In this document: positions 56,126 to 63,868 of the stretch, piece by piece | Layout of the letters: each line of letters starts with the position of its first letter | Position numbering within the stretch: position 1 is the stretch's first letter | NCBI RefSeq assembly: GCF_031624495.1 | Contig: NZ_JAMQOP010000002.1 | Coordinates: 248,001-312,000, forward strand | Length of the DNA stretch: 64,000 bases | DNA from: Halogeometricum sp. S1BR25-6 | GTDB lineage: Archaea; Halobacteriota; Halobacteria; Halobacteriales; Haloferacaceae | Direction of reading: 5' to 3' | The notes under the pieces: generated by a model | Seen by the model: the letters and a program-made list of their open reading frames with translations, nothing else | What the model was told of the DNA's origin: nothing | The model's database searches: none | Position numbers and translations under genes: made by a program

Positions 56126-57687
56126 TGATACTCCAACTCCTCCATGTACTGCTGCAGTTCCTCCTTGGTATTCCGACGTTTTGTCTCCAATTCATCAATC
56201 TCCCTGAGCTTCTCACTCACGTCGATTGGCTCCTCGGGCTCTGTCGTGTCGACGTAGCGAGGTACACTCAAACTCCAGTCGTTCTCTTCGATCTCCTCCA
56301 TATCGACCAGCCGACTATGATGCTCCTCTTCGCGCCCGGTGAGGTGCGTCTCAGCGAGGTACGCGACACCATCCTGTGTGAGCTGATTCTGATTCGAGAG
56401 CTCCTCGAAAATCTGCACCCCCGACTCCCGGAGCGTCTGGTCCTCGGCGTAGATGAACTGGACCTTGTCCTTGCGCTCTGCAGGCTTGTCCTTGTTCATG
56501 ATGAGGATACACCCCGGGGACGAGGTGTTGTAGAAGAGGTTCTCAGGTAGCGCGATGACGGCCTCGATCAGGTCGGCTTCCAGAACCGGCTTGCGGATTT
56601 TCTTTTCCGAACGGGACCGGAACAACACGCCGTTGTCCATCACGATGCCCGCCTTACCCGTCTCCGATAGCGACGCGATCATGAGCTGAATCCACGCCCA
56701 ATCGCCTCGATTCTTCGGCGGGAGTCCGTGTGGGAATCGATTGTACGGCTCGTTCTCTTCGACCCACTCTTTGTTCCAACTCTTCTGGTTCCACGGCGGA
56801 TTCGCGACGACGCGGTCGAACGGTTCGAGTTCGTCATGCTCTGTGACGAATTTCGGCGTCCGTATCGTGTCGCCCTTCGCGATGTCGGCGTCCTGTAGCT
56901 CGTGGAGGAGAACGTTCATTTGGCCGATCGCCCATGTATTCAGGTTCTTCTCCTGCCCGTAGAGAGAGATGTCGTCCCGGTCGCCACCTTCCTCTTCTAC
57001 GTGTTGGGCCGAATAGATGAGCATCCCACCGGAGCCACACGCCGGGTCGTATACGCGGTCCCCGGGTTCCGGATCGACGCACTCGACGAGTAACTGAACG
57101 ATCTCACGGGGCGTGTAGAACTCGCCACCCTTCTTCCCGGCGTCGTCGGCGAACTGGCGGATGAGGTACTCGTACGCGCGACCGAAGATGTCCGGGTCGA
57201 CGAGGTCCTCGTTCCGATAGCGATGCTTCGAGAAGTGAGTGACCAGTTCGTCAAGCGTTGCGTCCGATAGCCTATCCTTGTCGTTGAAGTCAACCGAGGT
57301 GAGGACCCGATCAGCGATGACGTCGTTCTCGTCCTCAACTGCTTCGAGCGCTTTGTTGAGGGTCGCCCCGATGTCCGATTCCTGTGCGCTGATGTGGCTC
57401 CAACGAGCTCGCTCCGGCACCCAGAACTCGTCGTGGAGGTCGCGGTCGGTCTTCACGATGTCCTCGGGGATGTCGTGCTTCTCGGACATCTCCTCCGTCT
57501 CTTCTTCGAACCGGTCGTTGATCCGCTTCAGAAACAGGATGCCGAAGATGTAGTTCTTGTAGTCCGCTGCGTCGATGCTCCCCCGCAAAATGTCTGCAGC
57601 CCCCCAGAGATGGGTTTCCAGAGTGTCGAGATCGAGAGTCTCCGACTCGGTGTCGATGCCGGAGAGCGTCTCTTGGTCCGAGTCCAT
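56122..57687 (-). CDS. hsdM: Type I N6-adenine methyltransferase subunit
   Basis: This 521-aa methyltransferase protects host DNA at the HsdS target. AdoMet motif I is DPACGSGGMLIYSAQH near residue 210 and the catalytic motif is NPPWNQKSWN near residue 280. The N-terminal helical domain (LETHLWGAADILRGSIDAADYKNYIFGILFLKRINDRF) is typical. A TATA box sits 25-32 bp upstream of the ATG, predicting a leaderless message and one promoter for hsdM-S-R plus the peptidase gene. Confidence 0.95.
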   Translation of the reverse strand: MDSDQETLSGIDTESETLDLDTLETHLWGAADILRGSIDAADYKNYIFGILFLKRINDRFEEETEEMSEKHDIPEDIVKTDRDLHDEFWVPERARWSHISAQESDIGATLNKALEAVEDENDVIADRVLTSVDFNDKDRLSDATLDELVTHFSKHRYRNEDLVDPDIFGRAYEYLIRQFADDAGKKGGEFYTPREIVQLLVECVDPEPGDRVYDPACGSGGMLIYSAQHVEEEGGDRDDISLYGQEKNLNTWAIGQMNVLLHELQDADIAKGDTIRTPKFVTEHDELEPFDRVVANPPWNQKSWNKEWVEENEPYNRFPHGLPPKNRGDWAWIQLMIASLSETGKAGIVMDNGVLFRSRSEKKIRKPVLEADLIEAVIALPENLFYNTSSPGCILIMNKDKPAERKDKVQFIYAEDQTLRESGVQIFEELSNQNQLTQDGVAYLAETHLTGREEEHHSRLVDMEEIEENDWSLSVPRYVDTTEPEEPIDVSEKLREIDELETKRRNTKEELQQYMEELEYQ

Positions 57688-57711
57688 ATCTAACGGTTCT
57701 ATCCTTCGACT

Positions 57712-57719
57712 GGTATATC
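57712..57719 (-). promoter_or_regulatory. TATA box of the hsd operon
   Basis: On the minus strand GATATACC is centred about 28 bp before the hsdM ATG at 57687. This fits a leaderless promoter for the four-gene operon. Confidence 0.65.
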
Positions 57720-57892
57720 TCTTTACCTATGGTTTCTCGCTGTCCGCCTTCTCCCCTTACGGAGACTCAGACCGAGTATTGGTAGACGCTCTGTCTATCG
57801 AATTCACACCCTAGTCTACTGTATTCAGGAAAAAGACGTCGAGACTACGCAGCAAATAGCGTGTCCCGACTCAAGAGGTACCGGCGAGATGA

Positions 57893-58909
57893 TTAGAGGT
57901 GATGCTGTTGAACGGTGACGTCTCCGCCCTTGACCGAGATCATCTCGACGCTGGGTTGGAGACCGCCCTTCGTATCTCCCAGAGCCCCGGTCGACCCACC
58001 CGAGAGACCTCGGTGTCGTCCGACTGTAGTCTCTTTCCTGGTGTGAACGTGGCCAGTAATAGTCAGATCTATCGGTACATTCGACGTGTTCATCAAATCG
58101 CGGAACGAACAGTCCGGATTCTTCTTCGCGGTAAACGGCGAAACTGACTGGTGGATGAACAGAACCGTCGGGACCGCAGATGGAGGACGTTCAAGCTCGA
58201 ACCCTGTCCACTCGTACTGGTGGTCAACTCCGTAGATAGACACCGTATCGGAAATTATCTCAGGTCGGGAACTGAGATGAGTCGCGATGCCATCTTCGAC
58301 TAGTTCTTCCATCTCCCGACGCCCTGCTTCTCGTTCGTGATTGCCGTAGATGTAGTAGAACGGGATGTTGTGTACGAACAGATCAGAAAGTTTCTCTCGG
58401 CACAGAGTGACATCTTCGTCCGTAATGCCGGTCTTCGAGTTGTGATAGAGGTCCCCGCCGTGGACGACTGCATTGACGTTCCTGTTCACGGCGTAATCGA
58501 TCGCGTCACTGAATCCAGCCTCGGGCGAGACAGACCATGTGTTCCGACCGTATCCGTGGGTCGTCTTTCCGAGGTGGCTATCGGTCATGTACAGAATTTC
58601 TACTCGGTTCTCCTCGCCACCTCTCTCGAGGCGGTTGATTTTCAGTCGAGATGTACCGTGTATCAACGTTCCCGCTGGCCAGACGTTGGCCGAAATCCCA
58701 CTGAGTCGGTACCAGCATCCTTCCTTCCATTCGTAACTGCTTCCGAGAGTAGATTTCTCCCACACGATGAACTCGAATTCGGTCCCATTAACGTCTGAGA
58801 CAGTCATCTCGTACGCTCGATTCTTTATATGTGATTTCCTGCACTTCACGACCTGAACGGGCAGTTCATAGGTCCCTTCATTTCCGAGATCCTCGTACGT
58901 CGCAGTCAT
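57893..58909 (-). CDS. OB-fold plus Mre11-type metallophosphoesterase
   Basis: This 338-aa protein joins an N-terminal OB-fold domain of about 95 residues (VQVVKCRKSHIKNRAYEMTV, FEFIVWEKSTL) to a phosphoesterase. The five metal motifs of Mre11/SbcD nucleases are present: TDSHLGK, VHGGDLYH, YGNHERE, FIHQSV and TGHVHTRKE. The architecture also recalls DP1, the small subunit of archaeal polymerase D, but the length is much shorter. A DNA-end nuclease or repair/defence role is likely. It has its own promoter and an 11-aa leader ORF, and ends 206 bp before hsdM. Confidence 0.82.
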   Translation of the reverse strand: MTATYEDLGNEGTYELPVQVVKCRKSHIKNRAYEMTVSDVNGTEFEFIVWEKSTLGSSYEWKEGCWYRLSGISANVWPAGTLIHGTSRLKINRLERGGEENRVEILYMTDSHLGKTTHGYGRNTWSVSPEAGFSDAIDYAVNRNVNAVVHGGDLYHNSKTGITDEDVTLCREKLSDLFVHNIPFYYIYGNHEREAGRREMEELVEDGIATHLSSRPEIISDTVSIYGVDHQYEWTGFELERPPSAVPTVLFIHQSVSPFTAKKNPDCSFRDLMNTSNVPIDLTITGHVHTRKETTVGRHRGLSGGSTGALGDTKGGLQPSVEMISVKGGDVTVQQHHL

Positions 58910-58941
58910 GCGATTAGCTGATAGAGATCAGTACGTTCCAT
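58906..58941 (-). CDS. 11-aa leader ORF overlapping the phosphoesterase start
   Basis: ATG at 58941 begins MERTDLYQLIA and the stop overlaps the ATG of the phosphoesterase gene (ATGA). The TATA box at 58971-58980 places the transcript start just before this ATG, so this would be the first ORF read on a near-leaderless message, with the large protein made by coupling. Sequence supports the arrangement; translation is inferred. Confidence 0.4.
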   Translation of the reverse strand: MERTDLYQLIA

Positions 58942-58970
58942 GACTAGTAATCTTTTCTGTAAGTCTTTAT

Positions 58971-58980
58971 TTTATATAAC
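58971..58980 (-). promoter_or_regulatory. TATA box of the OB/Mre11-like gene
   Basis: Minus-strand GTTATATAAA is a strong AT-rich TATA box. At the usual ~27-bp spacing the transcript begins near 58,948, close to the leader ORF at 58941. Confidence 0.65.
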
Positions 58981-59209
58981 TACAGTCATAGCACGACTGA
59001 GTCGGCTCAGATGGTGGAGTAATCCGAGGATATAGCAACCAGTCTACCGGTCGACACCCAGAACCTGAGTGAAGTCCTCAGAAGGTCAATACAACTAGTG
59101 CACAGTGGCTGCATGGAACTCTGTCCAATCTACGTCTAGCTTATAACGGTCGCTATGACTACGGATGATATGAGTACGAGAGGGCACAGTCTCTCGACAT
59201 ACTCTATTC

Positions 59210-59377
59210 ATGACTCAAGCGAAACGAACCACAATTATGATCTACGACAGCGAGAAGCGGGCTCTCAACGAATACGCCGAGAAAGTTTTCGGCCACAGTG
59301 ACATCCCCTACCGGAGCATCGTCGTCTCTCTTCTCCACAACGCGGATATCTCCGTCGAATCCGAAATCAGCGAATAA
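59210..59377 (+). CDS. Small conserved-looking protein (55 aa) upstream of rep
   Basis: This 55-aa ORF reads MTQAKRTTIMIYDSEKRALN and continues with EYAEKVFGHSDIPYRSIVVSLL. The early beta-strand (TTIMIYD) and two helices resemble a ribbon-helix-helix DNA-binding protein, the class that often controls plasmid copy number. It precedes the Rep-like gene by 94 bp. This makes it a candidate to bind the 9-bp iterons. The family was not recognised for certain. Confidence 0.6.
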   Translation: MTQAKRTTIMIYDSEKRALNEYAEKVFGHSDIPYRSIVVSLLHNADISVESEISE

Positions 59378-59471
59378 GCTCTGAGCTGAGCTCAATTCGC
59401 CCCTCACACGTCGCAATGAGATCCGATACACAACCGAGTCGTCCAGAGAGATTTCCCTGCTCGGGGGTAGA

Positions 59472-60326
59472 ATGACCCTCACTGACATCGCTCGTCAGTT
59501 CCAACCGGGAAACGATCCCGAGGAAACTCTGCTGCCAAAGGGGACGATATCGGATGTTCTCTCGACAGACCCGGATATCGTGGGGCCCGAGGAATTACGC
59601 GGTCTGACGATATCGGACGCTGAAGACGCTTACGTCGGAGTGCGGAGAGCTGAGGCCATAAACACGAGCTACCACTCCGGCACGAAACACGAGCGCGCAA
59701 AGCGCCAGTACCGACTGCTGCTACAGATCGACCGAGTCGCCCGTCAACAGTTCGAGCAGCCAGCCGTCGGCATGCAGACGGTCGTTTTCGATCCCACGCA
59801 ATTCGACCGTGTGCTCGATCCGATCGCACAAGCGACGATTACGACCGAAGGGGTAGAGAGATCGATTCGACGAACACGGGATCGGCTTGACGGAGAGAGA
59901 TACGTCTACTTCGGAGTTCGAGATATCGATAGCAACGGTCAGAGTCACTGGCACGTGTATTGGTGTCTCGACCAGGTGGTCGTCGCTGGTGATTCACTCG
60001 ACCTGTATGCTGGGATTGAGGCTCACATTCGACATGCCACTGGAGCAGATTACTCGAATCATCCTGCCACTGAGGCTGTGAAGTGGGACCCGTATCCGAA
60101 CCAAACTGCTGAGGAATGGGGGTCAGACAGAATGAACGGTGGTGCTGTACATCCGTGCGCGCGCTATGTGGCTGGGAGTCTGCCTCATATTGGAGTCGAT
60201 GGGGAGATGAGTCCGAAGCAAATCAGGCACGGTGTGGTCGAGTGGGGTCGGTCGGATCGAACCGTTCGAGTTTCTCGTCGGAACGCTCTTCCTGTCGAAT
60301 TCGAGGGGATGAGTGGGTTCGAGTAG
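59472..60326 (+). CDS. HUH-type Rep-like replication/transposition initiator
   Basis: This 284-aa protein has the HUH metal motif in GQSHWHVYW (residues ~157-163), preceded by the beta-strand YVYFGVRDID, and a Tyr in CARYVAGSL (residue ~232) in the right place for the nicking Tyr of rolling-circle Rep proteins. Motif 1 may be MQTVVFDPTQF near residue 101. Its C-terminus (LPVEFEGMSGFE) recurs in two broken copies at 50.3 and 50.9 kb, and the 17-bp site follows 4 bp after its stop. A plasmid-like or transposon-like origin is inferred. Confidence 0.65.
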   Translation: MTLTDIARQFQPGNDPEETLLPKGTISDVLSTDPDIVGPEELRGLTISDAEDAYVGVRRAEAINTSYHSGTKHERAKRQYRLLLQIDRVARQQFEQPAVGMQTVVFDPTQFDRVLDPIAQATITTEGVERSIRRTRDRLDGERYVYFGVRDIDSNGQSHWHVYWCLDQVVVAGDSLDLYAGIEAHIRHATGADYSNHPATEAVKWDPYPNQTAEEWGSDRMNGGAVHPCARYVAGSLPHIGVDGEMSPKQIRHGVVEWGRSDRTVRVSRRNALPVEFEGMSGFE

Positions 60327-60330
60327 TCCA

Positions 60331-60347
60331 GTTGGGACAGGTATTCT
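60331..60347 (+). repeat. 17-bp site, copy C
   Basis: Exact copy of GTTGGGACAGGTATTCT, 4 bp after the stop of the intact Rep-like gene, the same spacing as copies A and B. Confidence 0.9.
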
Positions 60348-60404
60348 CTATTTCAATTGTTTTGGAGTTGAGGCGCCCACAATCTCATCTGCACTATATC
60401 CGCT

Positions 60405-60896
60405 CTATTCGTGAGCTTCTTGATCAAAGAACCATCCGATAAGTCCCCCACCGACTATCCCCCCAATCAATTTCAGAATGATACCAGAGATCAATCCGAA
60501 TATCGCAATAATGATCCAGCCAGTAGTATCGTTCGAGGGATTTCCTTGGGATGACAATACAGCTATGTTAAGAAATGTCCCGACAATGACACCAATTATG
60601 GAAGAAGGAATCCCTCCAATTATTGCGACTAGTAGCCCATATTTTGCTCCATCTCTGCCTCCTTTCCTTCTCAGGTAACCGACTGTCGCGCCACCAGCGA
60701 ACCCACCTCCCAAGGTGAAAATCCATCCAATGAGTACCCCCAGCGCTGGAATTACTACACCGAGCGAGATGAGAAATACGATTCCCGAGCCGATTAGTAT
60801 GTCCCTTTGCCTACTCGTGATTCTGTCTAAGGCACCTGACGGGGATTGTTTATTTGCATGTGTATCTGAGCTCCAATCTTCACTTGTCATCTTCAA
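60405..60896 (-). CDS. DUF5518-like four-helix membrane protein
   Basis: This 163-aa protein has a polar N-terminus of ~30 residues and four Gly-rich hydrophobic helices (ILIGSGIVFLISLGVVIPAL, WIFTLGGGFAGGATVGYL, YGLLVAIIGGIPSSIIGVIV, WIIIAIFGLISGIILKLIGG). The arrangement matches a small haloarchaeal membrane family and resembles the 129-aa chromosomal protein at 19.4 kb. Start is either 60896 or 60890. AT-rich codon use shows island origin. Function unknown. Confidence 0.75.
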   Translation of the reverse strand: MKMTSEDWSSDTHANKQSPSGALDRITSRQRDILIGSGIVFLISLGVVIPALGVLIGWIFTLGGGFAGGATVGYLRRKGGRDGAKYGLLVAIIGGIPSSIIGVIVGTFLNIAVLSSQGNPSNDTTGWIIIAIFGLISGIILKLIGGIVGGGLIGWFFDQEAHE

Positions 60897-61001
60897 CTAC
60901 ATTATCTTTTTCCTATATAAGATTTCTGAGTTTCGGAGAATACCTGCGTGACTATAGTCGCACGACCAGATCTCATCTGACGGTAGAGCGAATCAGAACT
61001 C

Positions 61002-62147
61002 CTACCGGAGTATATCAAAGACACCGCTCGCCTCGTACTGCCTCCCTGTCTGCCTTCCGGTCACTTCTCGTATCAACCCTGATCTGTCGAGTTCATCAAC
61101 GGCTTTGTATACGGTCGGACGCGAGACGCCGAGAACATCTACCAAGTCGGGCGGAGCAAAGTACGGGTGTTGGAGCAATTGACGAGCGAGTTTGTCCGTC
61201 GCACTATCGCCATTGTAGCGTTCACTGTACTCGGCTTGCAGCTCATGCAACTCCCGTATGCGTTCGTACGTGTGTTCCGCTTGGGACCGAATCCCCTCAA
61301 CGAAGAACTCGAACCATTCGTTCCACGCTCCCTCATCGCTGACAGCGCGCATTCTCTGGACATAGTCGTATTTGTTCTGATTGAGATACTCACTCTGGCA
61401 GATGTAGACACTCTCTGGGTAGCCTTCTTGCATCAGATACAGGATGGTGAGCAGTCGACCGAGACGACCGTTTCCATCCGAGAAGGGGTGGACTGTCTCG
61501 AAGAAGTAGTGGATAACTGCTGCATCGATGATCGCGTGGTGTGCCCCACCGGCCTGTGCGTAGGACGTCAGTGACTCTACTAATGGTTCAACGCTCTCTG
61601 GCGTAGGTGGAACAAACGAGCGTTGGCCGAGATCTGGACTTGGTAGGTGGACCATGTGGTCTCGGAAGTTACCGACGACGTCACCGTCGCTGCTGACACC
61701 GTCTAAAAGAACCTCGTGGAGTCGTTTGATCAGATCCGGTGTGATCGCTTCGTGTCTCCCTGTGTTGCCGGTAGCCAATGAGATTGCCTCCTCGCAGTTG
61801 ACTGCCTCTCGGGTATCCTTCGGCACCGCAGGGGGGTCCGTATCGTCAGCATAGCGAGTACGGTACGCTTCGACATCGGTGAGGGTTACGTCCGCGCCCT
61901 CGATACGGGCTGATTCGACTGCTTCTATCCGACGCAATCTCGTGCATATTGAGTCAGAGAAATCGCTCGCGGAGAGAGCTCCGTCGACACGACCGAGTTG
62001 ATGTGCAGCTTCGATGGCGAGTTCGTGTACCTCGTCGGTGATCTCGAGCCCAGATTCTACGGAGAGGGGCTCGGGGCGGAAATACGAATGAGGATGAGAC
62101 GGTACGTATTCGCCCGGTGGCTCATGGGATGAATCCTCATTCTGCAT
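61002..62147 (-). CDS. Fic-domain protein with inhibitory motif and C-terminal wHTH
   Basis: This 381-aa protein has the Fic catalytic motif HPFSDGNGRLGRLLTI near residue 213, which AMPylates target proteins. ESARIEGADVT near residue 76 fits the (S/T)xxxE(G/N) self-inhibitory motif of class II Fic proteins. The C-terminal ~65 residues form a winged helix (LVDVLGVSRPTVYKAVDELDRSGLI). Self-repression or control of the island is possible. Start at 62147 (MQNEDSSHEPPG) avoids the divergent-looking upstream text; a longer form from 62180 would include the variant 17-bp site D. Confidence 0.9.
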   Translation of the reverse strand: MQNEDSSHEPPGEYVPSHPHSYFRPEPLSVESGLEITDEVHELAIEAAHQLGRVDGALSASDFSDSICTRLRRIEAVESARIEGADVTLTDVEAYRTRYADDTDPPAVPKDTREAVNCEEAISLATGNTGRHEAITPDLIKRLHEVLLDGVSSDGDVVGNFRDHMVHLPSPDLGQRSFVPPTPESVEPLVESLTSYAQAGGAHHAIIDAAVIHYFFETVHPFSDGNGRLGRLLTILYLMQEGYPESVYICQSEYLNQNKYDYVQRMRAVSDEGAWNEWFEFFVEGIRSQAEHTYERIRELHELQAEYSERYNGDSATDKLARQLLQHPYFAPPDLVDVLGVSRPTVYKAVDELDRSGLIREVTGRQTGRQYEASGVFDILR

Positions 62148-62171
62148 AACGCGTACTCTTCGTACTATCGG

Positions 62172-62190
62172 ATGGGACAAAGGTATTCTC
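62172..62190 (+). repeat. Variant of the 17-bp site (copy D)
   Basis: ATGGGACAAAGGTATTCTC differs from the consensus GTTGGGACAGGTATTCT by two extra A and a changed 5' end. It lies just upstream of the fic start, overlapping the region that would hold its promoter. Confidence 0.55.
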
Positions 62191-62293
62191 GCGCGCGGGT
62201 TTTTTGCTCAACTGGTGTTCTGGACGGACGACAGAAGCGTTTTATCCCCAATATTCTACAAACCCCATATACTCTAGTAATGATGGTTGTTCT

Positions 62294-62317
62294 GGAGGAA
62301 GTTAACACAGAAGGGGA
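62294..62317. repeat. 24-bp dispersed repeat, copy 2
   Basis: GGAGGAAGTTAACACAGAAG and the next four bases match 51067-51090 at 22 of 24 positions. It is ~104 bp downstream of site D, just as copy 1 is ~128 bp downstream of site B. Confidence 0.7.
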
Positions 62318-62693
62318 GAGGAGCAGTCCTGGCGATAGTAGTCAACGAACAACTCGCCCGATCTCGGGGTCAACATCGTTCAAGGAATGATGAAGCGGTC
62401 ACGAGATACGATTTCGTCTTCGGTCTCTAATATGCGATTCGCGAGCGATCGAGAACACTTGAAACGTACTCTCCCCCCTCGATCCCGACCAAAATGTGGC
62501 CCGAGCGAAGTCATCAGTGATGACCGCCACGATCATTGTCCTCAGGTTCTCAACGTTCTGGACGACGGCTATGACGTTTAACCCTCCATACTTGAATGAC
62601 GCGTAGTAACAACCCCGGTACTCAGTGGTCTAACTTTCTAATCTGAAATTGTCCATCAGACGGGAGCTGAATCGGCTATCCGTGTATCCACAA

Positions 62694-62956
62694 CGAATCA
62701 CTCACTCTGGATACTCCGCTGATGGACACTGGTCTGTTGCCCCCCCAATCCCAACTGGTCAGCTGTCAACCAGACCACGTCGCCTCCCCCGAGGCGACGT
62801 TCATCCTGCGACGACAGTTAGTCTGCCGTCGCTTACGTCTATTCCGACTACGCATCTCACTGCAACAGCGACGAGCGGAGAGTTCATACATGTTCCCTGT
62901 TAACGTCCACTGTGGAAATCGTGTGCCAGCAGTGTAGCTGGTCAGTGAGTGATTCG
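62694..62956. mobile_element. MITE-like element, 263 bp
   Basis: CGAATCACTCACT at 62694-62706 and its exact reverse complement AGTGAGTGATTCG at 62944-62956 form 13-bp terminal inverted repeats. The interior contains a perfect 10-bp hairpin (ACGTCGCCTC, CCCC, GAGGCGACGT at 62777-62800) and no ORF. The layout is that of a short non-autonomous transposon. No target duplication is evident. Confidence 0.7.
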
Positions 62957-63121
62957 GGCGATCTGACGCCCTGTGAGTTCAACAGGCGGTCGATAGAGCA
63001 CTTCGTAGAGACGGGCCATTCAGTCTGTAGTACCGACCATCATCCGAGAGAAAGGGGCTATTAGCTCCGACTACCTGATTATTTATTTCCGACGGTGGGG
63101 TATCGCAGTAGACTGTAACTG

Positions 63122-63337
63122 CTATACTCGTTCGGGGTGTGCGTGACTGCAGTATGCACACTCGTAGACTCGGTGCGGTTTTCTGGCGCACTTCTCGTTT
63201 TCCGGCTTCACGTTGTCTCGCCGTATCACCGGCGTAATCGTCAGCGATATCTCGTGCTCGCGTTCCCCTCCGCAGTTCGAGCAGTGTCTGAGTACCATTC
63301 CATCCCGTTCCGACCATTCGAGGTTTTCTTTTGACAT
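63122..63337 (-). CDS. Small zinc-ribbon protein (71 aa)
   Basis: This 71-aa protein has two Cys pairs, HCSNCGGE near residue 18 and YECAYCSH near residue 58, giving a zinc ribbon of the type common on haloarchaeal plasmids and proviruses (annotated elsewhere as DUF7835-like). The middle ISLTITPVIRR is a beta hairpin. It is transcribed alone, on the minus strand. Function unknown. Confidence 0.7.
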   Translation of the reverse strand: MSKENLEWSERDGMVLRHCSNCGGEREHEISLTITPVIRRDNVKPENEKCARKPHRVYECAYCSHAHPERV

Positions 63338-63422
63338 CTTTATGCGGGGTTACTGCTGAGCGGTTGACCATCAGAAGCGATCGTTGGGAGAGACACGAAC
63401 GCCATACGCTGGATACGGTGCA

Positions 63423-63767
63423 TCAATCATCCACGGCCTCTGGAGCACGAACTGACCGACTGGATTCGTAATCAAATACCGCGTCTATCTTCTCGTCGCC
63501 GTTGTACTGGACGCTCTCGGCTCGATCATCGAAGTCGATAACACCGTAGTCAGCCAGTATCGGAAGGTGACGGTGGTGCAGGTCGATGGCGACGGCCTCT
63601 CTGTCCGGTGCCGACGACTGTCCCTCCCGTTCGGTTACGTAGTCGACGAGGTCGTCGAACGATGCAGTATCGTCGTCGCTGTTCCGAAAGTAGCCGAGGA
63701 TGTGCCGTCGACGTTCGTCTGCGAGGCACCGGAACACCGAATCAGAGGTGGGATCTTCCATCCGCAT
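63423..63767 (-). CDS. DUF7344-like winged-helix regulator
   Basis: This 114-aa protein has the haloarchaeal winged-helix pattern: VFRCLADERRRHILGYF at the N-terminus, FDDLVDYVTERE, DLHHRHLPILADYGVIDFD near residue 65 (recognition helix and wing) and an acidic C-terminus. Such proteins are abundant in haloarchaeal genomes and accessory regions and are thought to regulate transcription. The target is unknown. Confidence 0.8.
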   Translation of the reverse strand: MRMEDPTSDSVFRCLADERRRHILGYFRNSDDDTASFDDLVDYVTEREGQSSAPDREAVAIDLHHRHLPILADYGVIDFDDRAESVQYNGDEKIDAVFDYESSRSVRAPEAVDD

Positions 63768-63868
63768 CGTTCATCTCTGGTTCACTCGTCCGGTTCAACT
63801 ACCTGCTTGACATATCTTCTCTGCCTCTCCCTACCGGATATGGAAAGCCATTTTAAGTAGAACTGATA

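Larger units (their letters stand above)
62148..63121. other. 970-bp non-coding region with repeats and a MITE-like element
   Basis: It begins with a variant of the 17-bp site, continues with the second copy of the 24-bp repeat, and contains a 263-bp MITE-like element. The remaining stretches (62,320-62,690 and 62,960-63,120) have no ORF with convincing codon character, no tRNA and no other repeat I could recognise. Confidence 0.6.

Noticed and set aside
59204-59488. 94-residue minus-strand ORF
   Set aside because: It is opposite the 55-aa plus-strand ORF, which has a better start, composition and fold.
62387-62581. 64-residue plus-strand ORF
   Set aside because: No family, poor codon character, no promoter, and it sits among repeats.
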